The notes under the pieces were generated by a model that saw nothing but the letters and a program-made list of their open reading frames with translations, searched no databases and had not been told where the DNA came from. From positions 1 through 64,000 of the forward strand of contig JABDFU010000004.1 of NCBI GenBank assembly GCA_013286385.1: a stretch of 64,000 nucleotides of DNA, written 5' to 3'. The position numbers were made by a program, and so were the translations under genes. Origin of the DNA: Bacteroidota bacterium. GTDB taxonomy: Bacteria; Bacteroidota; Bacteroidia; JABDFU01. Positions 18,604 to 30,152 of this stretch are shown here, in pieces (within the stretch, counting starts at the first letter, position 1; every line of letters starts with the position of its first letter).

Positions 18604-18750
18604 CTATGCTGCCGTTTTGTGACGAGCTTTCTTTTTCCTATTAAGTTTATATTCTTTAATCAATTCGCTGATTTCCTTTGCTTCCTTATCTGTCAGACGT
18701 GTTGGTTTTACAACGAGGTCTGGTTCAGTTGATTTTCTTTGCAGTCTCAT
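18604..18750 (-). CDS. Small basic protein paired with the GNAT-like gene
   Basis: 48 residues, too short for the track. It begins MRLQRKSTEPDLVVKP, continues with an acidic/helical segment TRLTDKEAKEISELIKEY and ends in a basic tail NRKKKARHKTAA. The ATG lies five bases after the stop of the GNAT-like gene, so both are one transcript. The composition, a predicted helix plus a strongly basic end, fits a small binding or antitoxin-type protein, but I do not recognise a family. Its 3' end abuts repeat copy B. Confidence 0.6.
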   Translation of the reverse strand: MRLQRKSTEPDLVVKPTRLTDKEAKEISELIKEYKLNRKKKARHKTAA

Positions 18751-18754
18751 AGCT

Positions 18755-19264
18755 TTACTTTTTAAAATATTGGTTGATTAATTTTAGTGATGTTTTATCG
18801 CTGATAACCATTCTTTGTCCACCTAATGACTCTGCTCCAAGTGCCTTTTGATAATAACCGATGAGTGCTGTCTTGGCTTCAAATACAACAAAACCTTCCA
18901 AGCCAGCTTCCAATGAACGCTTACAGGCATAGGCAAACAAATTTCCTCCCACTCCTTCATATAGTTTCCCACTTCCACGATTAAATTTCGCATTTTCAAC
19001 AACGTTAATAAACACAAAACCATTATCAAACCTAAAAGAGATAAGCCCCTGAATTATAGTCGGGTTGTCCTTAATGGTCATCTTATACACTTCATTTCTT
19101 GCGACAGCTAATTCACTTTGCCAGTTGAAAATCCAATCCTTTCTTTTTATTTCTTTATTTGAAACCTTTTGGAACTCGATTACAAGGATATCCCCCGAAA
19201 TAGTATTAACTATTGAGTTTGTTAACCTATCAATTTCTATATCAATACCTGCTTTTCTTGCCAT
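18755..19264 (-). CDS. GNAT-like acetyltransferase domain protein, possible toxin-type partner
   Basis: 169 residues, ATG start. The middle has the GNAT layout: strands around GLISFRFDNGFVFINVVENAKFN, then YEGVGGNLFAYACKRSLEAGLEG in place of the acetyl-CoA loop and helix, then GYYQKALGAESLGGQRMVI as the last strand/helix (compare Y-x-K-x-GF). The N-terminal 60 residues (SGDILVIEFQKVSNKEI) are not typical. The acetyl-CoA loop is not a strict Q/RxxGxG/A, so activity is uncertain. It is the first gene of a two-gene operon with a basic 48-residue protein and has a perfect 18-base palindrome 49 bases upstream of its start. Substrate unknown. Confidence 0.55.
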   Translation of the reverse strand: MARKAGIDIEIDRLTNSIVNTISGDILVIEFQKVSNKEIKRKDWIFNWQSELAVARNEVYKMTIKDNPTIIQGLISFRFDNGFVFINVVENAKFNRGSGKLYEGVGGNLFAYACKRSLEAGLEGFVVFEAKTALIGYYQKALGAESLGGQRMVISDKTSLKLINQYFKK

Positions 19265-19312
19265 TTTGCAAGGCTAATTTACGCAAAATAAGCCGTTTTC
19301 CCCAGTAGTTTC

Positions 19313-19330
19313 CGTCCGTATATACGGACG
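19313..19330. promoter_or_regulatory. Perfect 18-bp palindrome upstream of the GNAT-like operon
   Basis: CGTCCGTATATACGGACG is identical to its reverse complement. It lies 49 bases upstream of the GNAT-like start codon with no other gene between, the place expected for an operator. It is followed on the plus strand by TTTTG, so a terminator hairpin is an alternative, but no plus-strand gene ends nearby. Confidence 0.5.
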
Positions 19331-19489
19331 TTTTGTTTCAATTCCACGTAACCGACCGTAGTCTGAAGAGAGCCTGCCATTCCGTTTCAGGCACTTCAGT
19401 CTTTTTTTGTCTTTTGAAGGTTTTGGAATGTGGGCTGAAAACCAATTTTCAGCACTCCTGTTTCAAAAGAAACAGTAACAAGGCTCAAT

Positions 19490-19903
19490 TTAAAGAAGTC
19501 CTGTTCCCAATCCAATTGCAAGAAGTGTAATCATCACTGTGACTATCCATTGAACAAAGTCAATTGTGATTTTTTTTAGGAGCTTACTGCCTATGTATGC
19601 TCCTGCAAACGCAGAGCCAATTGCAGCCAATAGGATTTTTAAATTGTCCTGAATATTGATGTTGGACAAACGACTGAAATAAACGGAAAGTCTTGTGAGG
19701 TCAACTACACAGGCAATGAATATTCCTGTTGCGATGAAGCTTTCCTTCGTCAATCCGCAACGGAGAAGAAACATACTTCTCAATGCTCCTTGATTCCCTG
19801 ATAATCCGCCAAAAAAACCACTGATGAGACCACCAGCATATAATTTATTTTCGTCAAACTGAATTTTCTTTAAAGCAGGAACAGTTTCAAATAATGCAAA
19901 CAC
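19490..19903 (-). pseudogene. TauE/SafE-type sulfite exporter, C-terminal half only
   Basis: 137 residues with four hydrophobic segments. GGLISGFFGGLSGNQGALRS is the internal repeat signature of TauE/SafE permeases (G-x-x-xG-x-x-G-x-GG), and FIATGIFIACVVDLTRLSVY follows as expected. Family members have about 250 residues and two such halves; here the first half is gone. The reading breaks at AACCGGACACT, where the frame hits TAA two residues later. That sequence could be the terminal repeat of an insertion element that destroyed the gene. Confidence 0.75.
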
Positions 19904-19958
19904 ATTAGTGTCCGGTTAAAATAGTAATAAGTTCTTTGAAAATATTGATAGACAAGGG

Positions 19959-20153
19959 TTGCAGAGAGTTTTAGCGGTCAGGAGTGGAGATAATTTTATA
20001 AAGTCAGCCAAATTTGAAATAAGTATATCTGAAACAGATAAGCCAAAGAAATTATTCAGATGTGTCGCTATTCTTGAAGATAAAGACGGAAAAATCTACA
20101 GGAGCAAAATCCACACTGATTCTTCTTTGGAAAAGAAAATTAAAGTGTTTTGA
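19959..20153 (+). CDS. Small hypothetical protein
   Basis: 64 residues from a TTG start, with regular charge pattern (FEISISETDKPKKLFRCVAI, EDKDGKIYRSKIHTDS). It is followed without a gap by the next small gene (TGAATG). No family is recognised and the start may lie elsewhere. It sits between the broken TauE gene and two further unknown genes of the same orientation. Confidence 0.35.
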   Translation: MQRVLAVRSGDNFIKSAKFEISISETDKPKKLFRCVAILEDKDGKIYRSKIHTDSSLEKKIKVF

Positions 20154-20315
20154 ATGAAACCCAACGCCCTCTGGCATTCCAAAAACAAAATGCCCAAGAA
20201 CGCCACTACCCAGCAGCGGATTAAATGGCATCTTGCTCATCAGAGGAACTGTGGCTGCAGGGAGATTCCTGAGAAATTGAAAGAGGAGATTAAAAAACGG
20301 GAAACAAAGAATTGA
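20154..20315 (+). CDS. Small Cys/His-containing hypothetical protein
   Basis: 53 residues, not on the track. The ATG follows the previous stop directly and the TGA overlaps the TTG start region of the next ORF, so the three look like a compact operon. The segment QRIKWHLAHQRNCGCREIP then KLKEEIKKR combines two Cys and two His in a short helical context, which could bind a metal or nucleic acid. This resembles small proteins I associate with Flavobacteriia, but I cannot name a family. Confidence 0.5.
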   Translation: MKPNALWHSKNKMPKNATTQQRIKWHLAHQRNCGCREIPEKLKEEIKKRETKN

Positions 20316-20329
20316 AATTGCAGGTAAAT

Positions 20330-20971
20330 ATGACGTACAGGCTTAGAACAGTATCCGTGGTAAAATTCTTAATTTTCGGAATTGGTGGCTCAATAATTTT
20401 AATGGCTGGTACTACCGCTTTTGGTTATCATCATTTCAGTAGAACTGTAGTTGAATGTCTTACGATGATTGCTTTTGCTTCAGCAATTCTTCTCTCTCAC
20501 TTCCTTGCCTCAGCCGAGATGGACGTTACAATCACTGAAACATCTGTCAGTTGGGATAACAAGACAGTTTTATTTGATGATATTATTGGATATTCTGTAA
20601 ACAGGAGCATCTTTATAACAGCGTTTGCAATAAAACTCAAATCAAACAAGGTTGTAAGCATTAACGCCTTTGATTTTGGAAAATTCAAGGAAACCTTTCG
20701 GGAATTTACAGATGAATTAATAAGAGCAATTAAAGCAAAATCAATTAATGCAGAAAAAATGATTTATAGTGAAATGTATAATAGGAATTTGAAGTTCCGC
20801 ATTAAATGGCATTACTATGTAGACATCCCAATTGTTATCGTTGTTAACTTGGGTTTTCTCTATTTTAAAATAATAAAAAATGTTCCTCTTGAATGGTACA
20901 AGCTATTCTTTTTGAACGTTTTATTTTTGAGCACTTTTAAATATTTGCAGGTACGGAAGAAGAAGGAATAG
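20330..20971 (+). CDS. Hypothetical membrane protein with central PH-like domain
   Basis: 213 residues from the ATG at 20330 (MTYRLRTVSVVKF); the track uses a TTG six codons earlier. Two N-terminal membrane segments (FLIFGIGGSIILMAGTTAFG and LTMIAFASAILLSHFL) precede a soluble beta-rich part (VTITETSVSWDNKTVLFDDI, AIKLKSNKVVSINAF) that resembles the PH-like folds found in bacterial membrane proteins, then two C-terminal membrane segments. Function unknown. Last gene before repeat copy C. Confidence 0.55.
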   Translation: MTYRLRTVSVVKFLIFGIGGSIILMAGTTAFGYHHFSRTVVECLTMIAFASAILLSHFLASAEMDVTITETSVSWDNKTVLFDDIIGYSVNRSIFITAFAIKLKSNKVVSINAFDFGKFKETFREFTDELIRAIKAKSINAEKMIYSEMYNRNLKFRIKWHYYVDIPIVIVVNLGFLYFKIIKNVPLEWYKLFFLNVLFLSTFKYLQVRKKKE

Positions 20972-20979
20972 AATTATTG

Positions 20980-21396
20980 AGGTAAAATCCTGCCGACAAA
21001 ACACACATTCCCTTAACCTGAGCCGAGTTATGCTCCCGAACATGGTACAATCCACCCCAAATCCCATCCCCTCCCAACTTTTCCCCCATTTTCCTCCATA
21101 CTTTCCCAAAAAATCCTATTTTTGCTGTCCCGACCTCAAAATCGGACGTTCTTTGACCATCATTTTCTTCTTTTTTTGAGCACCGCTGTAGTGCTATAGC
21201 TGGAGTGCTGTAGTGCTATAGCAATGCTGCCAAATGTGCCCAAATGTGCCCTTTTGCACGAAAACACAGCAACCAGGCTCCGAAGGATTTGAAGAAATCA
21301 CAGTACCAAGAACCTCTGAACGCATTGATTAACAGCAAGTTCAGACAAAATAAGCGGAAGTAGCTCAGTTGGTAGAGCGTAACCTTGCCAAGGTTA
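20980..21396 (+). repeat. Copy C of the dispersed repeat, ending in a tRNA-Gly fragment
   Basis: Begins with AGGTAAAATCCTG like copy B, then block 1 (TTAACCTGAGCCGAGTTATG) like copy A, then the 70-base core at 21089-21158 identical to copy A, the GCTATAGC/TGGAGTGCT repeats, TGCCAAATGTGCCC, and the 145-base stretch at 21252-21396 identical to copy A. It ends in the tRNA-Gly fragment, after which sequence is unlike A. No coding sequence is supported here. Confidence 0.85.
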
Positions 21397-21404
21397 AGGT
21401 CGGC
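21354..21404 (+). pseudogene. tRNA-Gly(GCC) 5' fragment
   Basis: Same 5' part as at 13672 (GCGGAAGTAGCTCAGTTGG ... TTGCCAA anticodon loop) and continuing a few bases further into AAGGTCGGCGGTTC, the start of a T arm. The T arm is then broken by extra bases and the 3' acceptor strand CTTCCGC is missing, so this is not a functional tRNA. Confidence 0.75.
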
Positions 21405-21520
21405 GGTTCAGGATTCCTCTTTGAGTCCGGCTGACTTTACAATATCAAAAGAATCCTCCCCCTTCTACCCTCTTCAATATTACAGAAAGTGATTTTACAA
21501 AATCAATCCCACTTATTTAC

Positions 21521-21528
21521 TACTTTTG
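21521..21528 (+). promoter_or_regulatory. Candidate -7 promoter box (TACTTTTG) of the prolyl oligopeptidase gene
   Basis: TACTTTTG fits the Bacteroidota -7 consensus TAnnTTTG and lies 25 bases before the preferred ATG at 21553. No good -33 box is seen. It supports the later start, because the track start at 21526 would fall inside this box. Confidence 0.45.
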
Positions 21529-21552
21529 GGCCTCTTAAAAAAAACAAAAAAC

Positions 21553-26061
<4,509 letters not shown>

Positions 26062-26075
26062 CCGTTCTATTTGTG

Positions 26076-26083
26076 TACCTTTG
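26076..26083 (+). promoter_or_regulatory. Candidate -7 promoter box (TACCTTTG) of the helicase gene
   Basis: TACCTTTG matches TAnnTTTG 34 bases upstream of the helicase start, in the 56-base gap after rluF. No convincing -33 element is visible. Confidence 0.4.
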
Positions 26084-26117
26084 GTGTTCAGCGATTCGCT
26101 TATTTATAAATTAATAG

Positions 26118-27308
26118 TTGCCAAAATTGACCTTTAACGATTTTCATTTTGAAAAAGATCTGATGGAAGGCCTGGATTCCATGGGCTTCAGCAAGCCGAC
26201 TCCCATTCAGGAACAAGCCATTCCGGTTATCATGAATAACCGGGACATTATAGCCTGTGCACAGACCGGAACCGGAAAAACAGCAGCTTATCTGTTACCG
26301 ATCATCAATAAATTGTCCAAAAAACCCTCTGATTTTGTCAATACACTGATCATTGCCCCTACCCGGGAACTGGCTATTCAGATTGATGAAGCCTTGCAGG
26401 GTTTCGCTTATTTTGCCCCGGTAAGCTGCATTGCTATTTACGGGGGAAATGACGGTTTTTCATTTGAACAGGAGAAAAAAGCACTTACCCAGGGAGCGAA
26501 TATAATTGTTGCAACTCCGGGAAGACTTATTTCTCACCTGAATATGGGCTACGTAAAAATGCAACACCTCGAACACCTTATTCTGGATGAAGCAGACCGT
26601 ATGCTGGACATGGGTTTCAGCCTCGATATCAATAAAATTATCGGATTTCTTCCCAAACAGCGTCAGACTCTGCTTTTTTCGGCAACAATGCCTCCGAAAA
26701 TCAGAACGCTGGCCAAACATATTCTGGTCAGCCCTGAACAGATTAACATTTCTCTTTCAAAACCTGCAGAAGGCGTTTTACAGGGAGCCTATGTCGTTTA
26801 CAACTCCCAAAAACAAGAGTTGCTGAAAGGATTACTTAAAGGGAAAGACCTGGCCAGCATTATTGTTTTTTCCTCCACCAAGGACAATGTAAAACAGCTG
26901 GAGCGGGAATTGCTGAAACTTAAATTTAATGTATCCGCAATACACTCAGACCTCGAACAGGAAAAGCGAAACGAAGTGCTGAGGGATTTTAAAAACAGAA
27001 AAATACAAACCCTGGTAGCTACCGATATATTATCCAGAGGAATTGATGTAGACTCTATAGGATTGGTTGTCAATTACGACGTACCCGGGGATGCAGAAGA
27101 TTATATACACCGGGTCGGAAGAACTGCCCGCGCTGAATCAACCGGAATCGCGCTTACGTTTATCAACCCTGAAGATCAGCGCAAGTTTAAAAAGATCGAA
27201 GAACTAATCGGTTCAGAGGTGAAAAAATTGCCTTTGCCTGAAGGTATGGGACCGGGACCTGAATACAATCCGGAAAAAAACGAAGGAAAGCCCCGCAAAC
27301 GCTATTAA
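26118..27308 (+). CDS. DEAD-box RNA helicase, RhlE-like
   Basis: ATP-dependent RNA unwinding enzyme of 396 residues; TTG start giving MPKLTFNDFHFEKDLMEGL. All core motifs are present in order: Q motif (GFSKPTPIQEQAIP), motif I (AQTGTGKT), Ia (PTRELAIQ), Ib (TPGRLI), II (LDEADRMLDMGF), III (SATMP), IV (IIVFSSTKD), V (ATDILSRGIDVD) and VI (HRVGRTAR). The spacing to LDMGF is typical of RhlE-type helicases, which act in ribosome assembly, RNA decay or cold adaptation. The C-terminal extension is short and basic (KPRKRY). The next gene is convergent 15 bases away. Confidence 0.93.
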   Translation: MPKLTFNDFHFEKDLMEGLDSMGFSKPTPIQEQAIPVIMNNRDIIACAQTGTGKTAAYLLPIINKLSKKPSDFVNTLIIAPTRELAIQIDEALQGFAYFAPVSCIAIYGGNDGFSFEQEKKALTQGANIIVATPGRLISHLNMGYVKMQHLEHLILDEADRMLDMGFSLDINKIIGFLPKQRQTLLFSATMPPKIRTLAKHILVSPEQINISLSKPAEGVLQGAYVVYNSQKQELLKGLLKGKDLASIIVFSSTKDNVKQLERELLKLKFNVSAIHSDLEQEKRNEVLRDFKNRKIQTLVATDILSRGIDVDSIGLVVNYDVPGDAEDYIHRVGRTARAESTGIALTFINPEDQRKFKKIEELIGSEVKKLPLPEGMGPGPEYNPEKNEGKPRKRY

Positions 27309-27323
27309 TTTACCTTCCCGGCG

Positions 27324-29555
27324 TTATTGAGCTTCTGAATTAAATTCAGCTTCGGTTATTGGCACATCATCTTTGAAATAGAAAATCTGCCCCCAGGCCC
27401 ATGTACTCTTTCTGTAAATTGCGGCATTGCTCCCCTTCACTACATAAAGCTTTACAATTTTACAATTTCCCTCCTGAGACTTTTCCTCGGTAACGCCCTG
27501 AGGATATTTAGACACGAGGGCATTGACGTATTGCTTTTTTACCTCCGGATCAGCATCCTTTGCAGGAGCAACAATGGCTGTTGATTTGGTGGCAGGAGTA
27601 ACCTTAGCCGGGACGACTACAGCAGGTTTTGTTGCAGCAACAGTTTTTTCTTTGGCCAAGAGATCATTGATAACGGTAATTTTATCCTTTGGGTATTTTT
27701 CATCAGGCATAAGCGTCAGAGCTTCCTGATAAATCGGCTTCGCCGATTTGTATTGTTTTAACAAAAACTGCTTATCAGCATTCTCAATCAAACCTTTGTA
27801 TTTCTCTTTTTTAGCCATTTCAGCGTCTCTTGCTGCCTTATCAGCGGCAAGTTTATCCGCCATTTCTTTGTCTTTCGCTGCTTTATCAGCGGCAGCCTGC
27901 TCTTCTATTTTTTTTATCTCAGCAAGCCTGTCTTTCGGTAGTTGTTCGGCTGGTTTTATGCTTAGCGCCTCATTATATCCGGCTTTTGCAGACGGATAGT
28001 CTTTTGAATCAAAGAATTTATTTGCCTTGGTAATAGCCAAAACATATTTGTCGTTAATTTCTTTTTCCCTGGCGGCCTTTTCTGCTTCTGTAGCATTCTT
28101 ATTTGCAATATCGGTAAGGATTTTTTCTATTTCAACCAACTTGTTCCTGGGATACGCTTCCTCCGTTTTTATCCCTGCAGCCTCATTGTAGGCTGCTTTT
28201 GCTACGAGGTAATCCTTTGCAGCAAAGCCTTTGTCACCTTTCACAATGGCTGCATTGTATTTATCATTGAGTTCTTTTTCTTTTGCGGCCTTATCAGCTG
28301 CAAGTTTATCTGCGGCCGTTTTATCGGCAGCAGCTTTTGCTGCTTTATCTGCCGCAAGTTTATCCGCAGCTGTTTTATCCGCAGCAGCCTTTTCTGCTGC
28401 AAGTTTATCCGCGGCGGCCTTATCTGCTGCAAGTTTATCTGCGGCTGCTTTATCGGCAGCAGCTTTTTCAGCTGCAAGTTTATCCGCAGCCGCTTTATCG
28501 GCAGCAGCCTTTTCTGCCGCAAGTTTGTCCGCAGCGGCCTTATCAGCTGCAAGTTTATCTGCGGCCATTTTATCGGCAGCAGCCTTTTCTGCCGCAAGTT
28601 TATCCGCGGCGGCCTTATCAGCTGCAGCTTTTGCTGCTTTCTCTGCCGCAAGTTTGTCCGCAGCGGCCTTATCAGCTGCAAGTTTATCTGCGGCCATTTT
28701 ATCGGCAGCAGCCTTTTCTGCCGCAAGTTTATCCGCGGCGGCCTTATCAGCTGCAGCTTTTGCTGCTTTCTCTGCCGCAAGTTTGTCCGCAGCCACTTTA
28801 TCTGCTGCTGCTTTATCGGCAGCAGCCTTTTCTGCTGCAAGTTTATCCGCGGCGACCTTATCTGCTGCTGCTTTTGCTGCTTTCTCTGCCGCAAGTTTGT
28901 CCGCAGCCGCTTTATCTGCTGCTGCTTTGTCGGCAGCAGCTTTTGCTGCAGCGGCCTGACTTGCTGCATTCGCATCCGCAGTAGCCTTGTTTTTGTCCTC
29001 CTCCAACTTCTTCTTGTCCTCTTCTTCTGCCTTCTTCTGAACCACTGATAATTTTTCCAGTTTACTTCTCATAGACTGGGTATAACTCTCATCATAATTG
29101 AAATCGTTCTCTGAACTCTGATACGAAAACTTGGCAATGGGTTGACTCAGAATCGCATTTAATTCATTAACATCGACCCCTTTGGGTATTTCAAATAGGA
29201 CAATTTCAGAAAGATCAACTCCTCCGAAGCCTTTTTTTCCTCTCGAATCAGGAACATTTTGGGTATTAAAACTGAAAATTTTGGTAATGTGATTCGCCTT
29301 GGTAACAGTAATAGTATAATTCGCATTGGGATCCAGAACGAAGTCAAATTTTCCATTACTGGTGGTAATGGTTTGTTTAACCTGAACGCCGTCTTTTATT
29401 AAGCTGACAACCGCGCCGTCCATTTTTTTGCCTCCTTTGGTAACCCTTCCGCTAACCGGAAAGTTCCAGGTCTGGGTTTGGGCCATGACCTGAAATCCCA
29501 ATAGTAAAATCAGGGGTAATAGAATTACCTTACGTATTTGTATCGCTTTTATCAA
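27324..29555 (-). CDS. Periplasmic repeat protein: beta-sandwich, KAAADKLAAE coiled region, TPR-like units
   Basis: 743 residues, TTG start giving the signal peptide MIKAIQIRKVILLPLILLLGFQVMAQ. Residues 27-130 form a carboxypeptidase-regulatory-like sandwich (WNFPVSGRVTKGGKKMDGAV). About 190-430 is a tandem array of KAAADK/LAAEKA-type units, almost only Ala, Lys, Asp, Glu and Leu, predicted to be a long helix or coiled coil. Then three TPR-like units with a conserved DY-x-x-AK-x-x-YNEAL pattern. The last 70 residues share a domain with the small gene at 13.9 kb. A link between cell envelope layers is possible. It is followed convergently by the helicase gene. Confidence 0.8.
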   Translation of the reverse strand: MIKAIQIRKVILLPLILLLGFQVMAQTQTWNFPVSGRVTKGGKKMDGAVVSLIKDGVQVKQTITTSNGKFDFVLDPNANYTITVTKANHITKIFSFNTQNVPDSRGKKGFGGVDLSEIVLFEIPKGVDVNELNAILSQPIAKFSYQSSENDFNYDESYTQSMRSKLEKLSVVQKKAEEEDKKKLEEDKNKATADANAASQAAAAKAAADKAAADKAAADKLAAEKAAKAAADKVAADKLAAEKAAADKAAADKVAADKLAAEKAAKAAADKAAADKLAAEKAAADKMAADKLAADKAAADKLAAEKAAKAAADKAAADKLAAEKAAADKMAADKLAADKAAADKLAAEKAAADKAAADKLAAEKAAADKAAADKLAADKAAADKLAAEKAAADKTAADKLAADKAAKAAADKTAADKLAADKAAKEKELNDKYNAAIVKGDKGFAAKDYLVAKAAYNEAAGIKTEEAYPRNKLVEIEKILTDIANKNATEAEKAAREKEINDKYVLAITKANKFFDSKDYPSAKAGYNEALSIKPAEQLPKDRLAEIKKIEEQAAADKAAKDKEMADKLAADKAARDAEMAKKEKYKGLIENADKQFLLKQYKSAKPIYQEALTLMPDEKYPKDKITVINDLLAKEKTVAATKPAVVVPAKVTPATKSTAIVAPAKDADPEVKKQYVNALVSKYPQGVTEEKSQEGNCKIVKLYVVKGSNAAIYRKSTWAWGQIFYFKDDVPITEAEFNSEAQ
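28281..28960 (-). repeat. Tandem coding repeat (Lys/Ala/Asp-rich) inside the envelope protein gene
   Basis: About 680 bases built from degenerate units such as GCAAGTTTATCCGCGGC and CTTATCAGCTGCAAG. A larger period is also visible: GCTGCAGCTTTTGCTGCTTT recurs with its surroundings at about 28621 and 28750. Such DNA can gain or lose units by slippage. The long plus-strand ORFs here (AALSAASLSAA) are mirror images of the repeat. Confidence 0.85.
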
Positions 29556-29623
29556 GTAGATCGCTTAATAGACCCTCTTACAAGGCAAATATCGATAAAA
29601 ACAAAGCACAGTCTTTATACCTG

Positions 29624-30145
29624 CTAAAAAGTATTGGCAATTTCTTTTTTAATGTAATCAATTGCTAATGAGGTAGGTAAGGACTTAATCCGGGAGGAGG
29701 ATTCGATGAGTAGTTGGGCCAGCTCTGATGCCGGGGCAGATTCCGGAATTTTAATGGCCGCAAGATTGACCAACTTTACAATTTCCTCCTTGGCATTTCT
29801 GACCATTTCCCAGGCGGCATTACTCATATATATCTGCTGAGAAAGGTTGTGCTCGAACTCTGAGCGTATGGTTGAAATTAACTCGGCGTGAAGCTGCCTG
29901 GAGCTGAGCGTGGGGCGGCTAAGCCTCAAAACCAGGCCTGAGGGTGAAATCCGTTCAAGAAACAAAACCACCCGTTCATAGGCCTGCAGGCGAATCGGTG
30001 TCGTCAATTCTTTAGAAGCTATTTTAAGATTTACCAGGCGTTTTTTGCTTTCATTGTCCAGGAAATTTTTAATCAGGTAAAAGGCGGTTAAAAAAACAAC
30101 AATAGAAGGAATAATAATTTTCAGCAGTTCAATGAATGGATCCAT
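29624..30145 (-). CDS. Conserved Bacteroidota membrane-anchored protein of unknown function
   Basis: 173 residues. One N-terminal membrane helix (LLKIIIPSIVVFLTAFYLI) followed by a cytoplasmic helical domain with RLQAYERVVLFLERISPSGLVLRL and SEFEHNLSQQIYMSNAAWEMV. I have the impression of a small conserved Bacteroidota family with the RLQAYER-xx-LFLERI motif but know no function. It ends eight bases from the start of the OmpA/PD40 gene upstream and is probably transcribed with it. Confidence 0.65.
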   Translation of the reverse strand: MDPFIELLKIIIPSIVVFLTAFYLIKNFLDNESKKRLVNLKIASKELTTPIRLQAYERVVLFLERISPSGLVLRLSRPTLSSRQLHAELISTIRSEFEHNLSQQIYMSNAAWEMVRNAKEEIVKLVNLAAIKIPESAPASELAQLLIESSSRIKSLPTSLAIDYIKKEIANTF

Positions 30146-30152
30146 GTTTTTT

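Noticed and set aside
13302-21396. Integron cassette array with attC sites
   Set aside because: The spacing of genes and repeats suggests it, but no GTTRRRY/RYYYAAC core pair or foldable attC stem is visible and no integron integrase is in the window.
28231-28984. Two long plus-strand ORFs (242 and 233 aa) and a 244-aa minus-strand alternate frame
   Set aside because: They are other-frame readings of the KAAADKL coding repeat; their AALSAASLSAA and RPYQLQVYL repeats only mirror that array.
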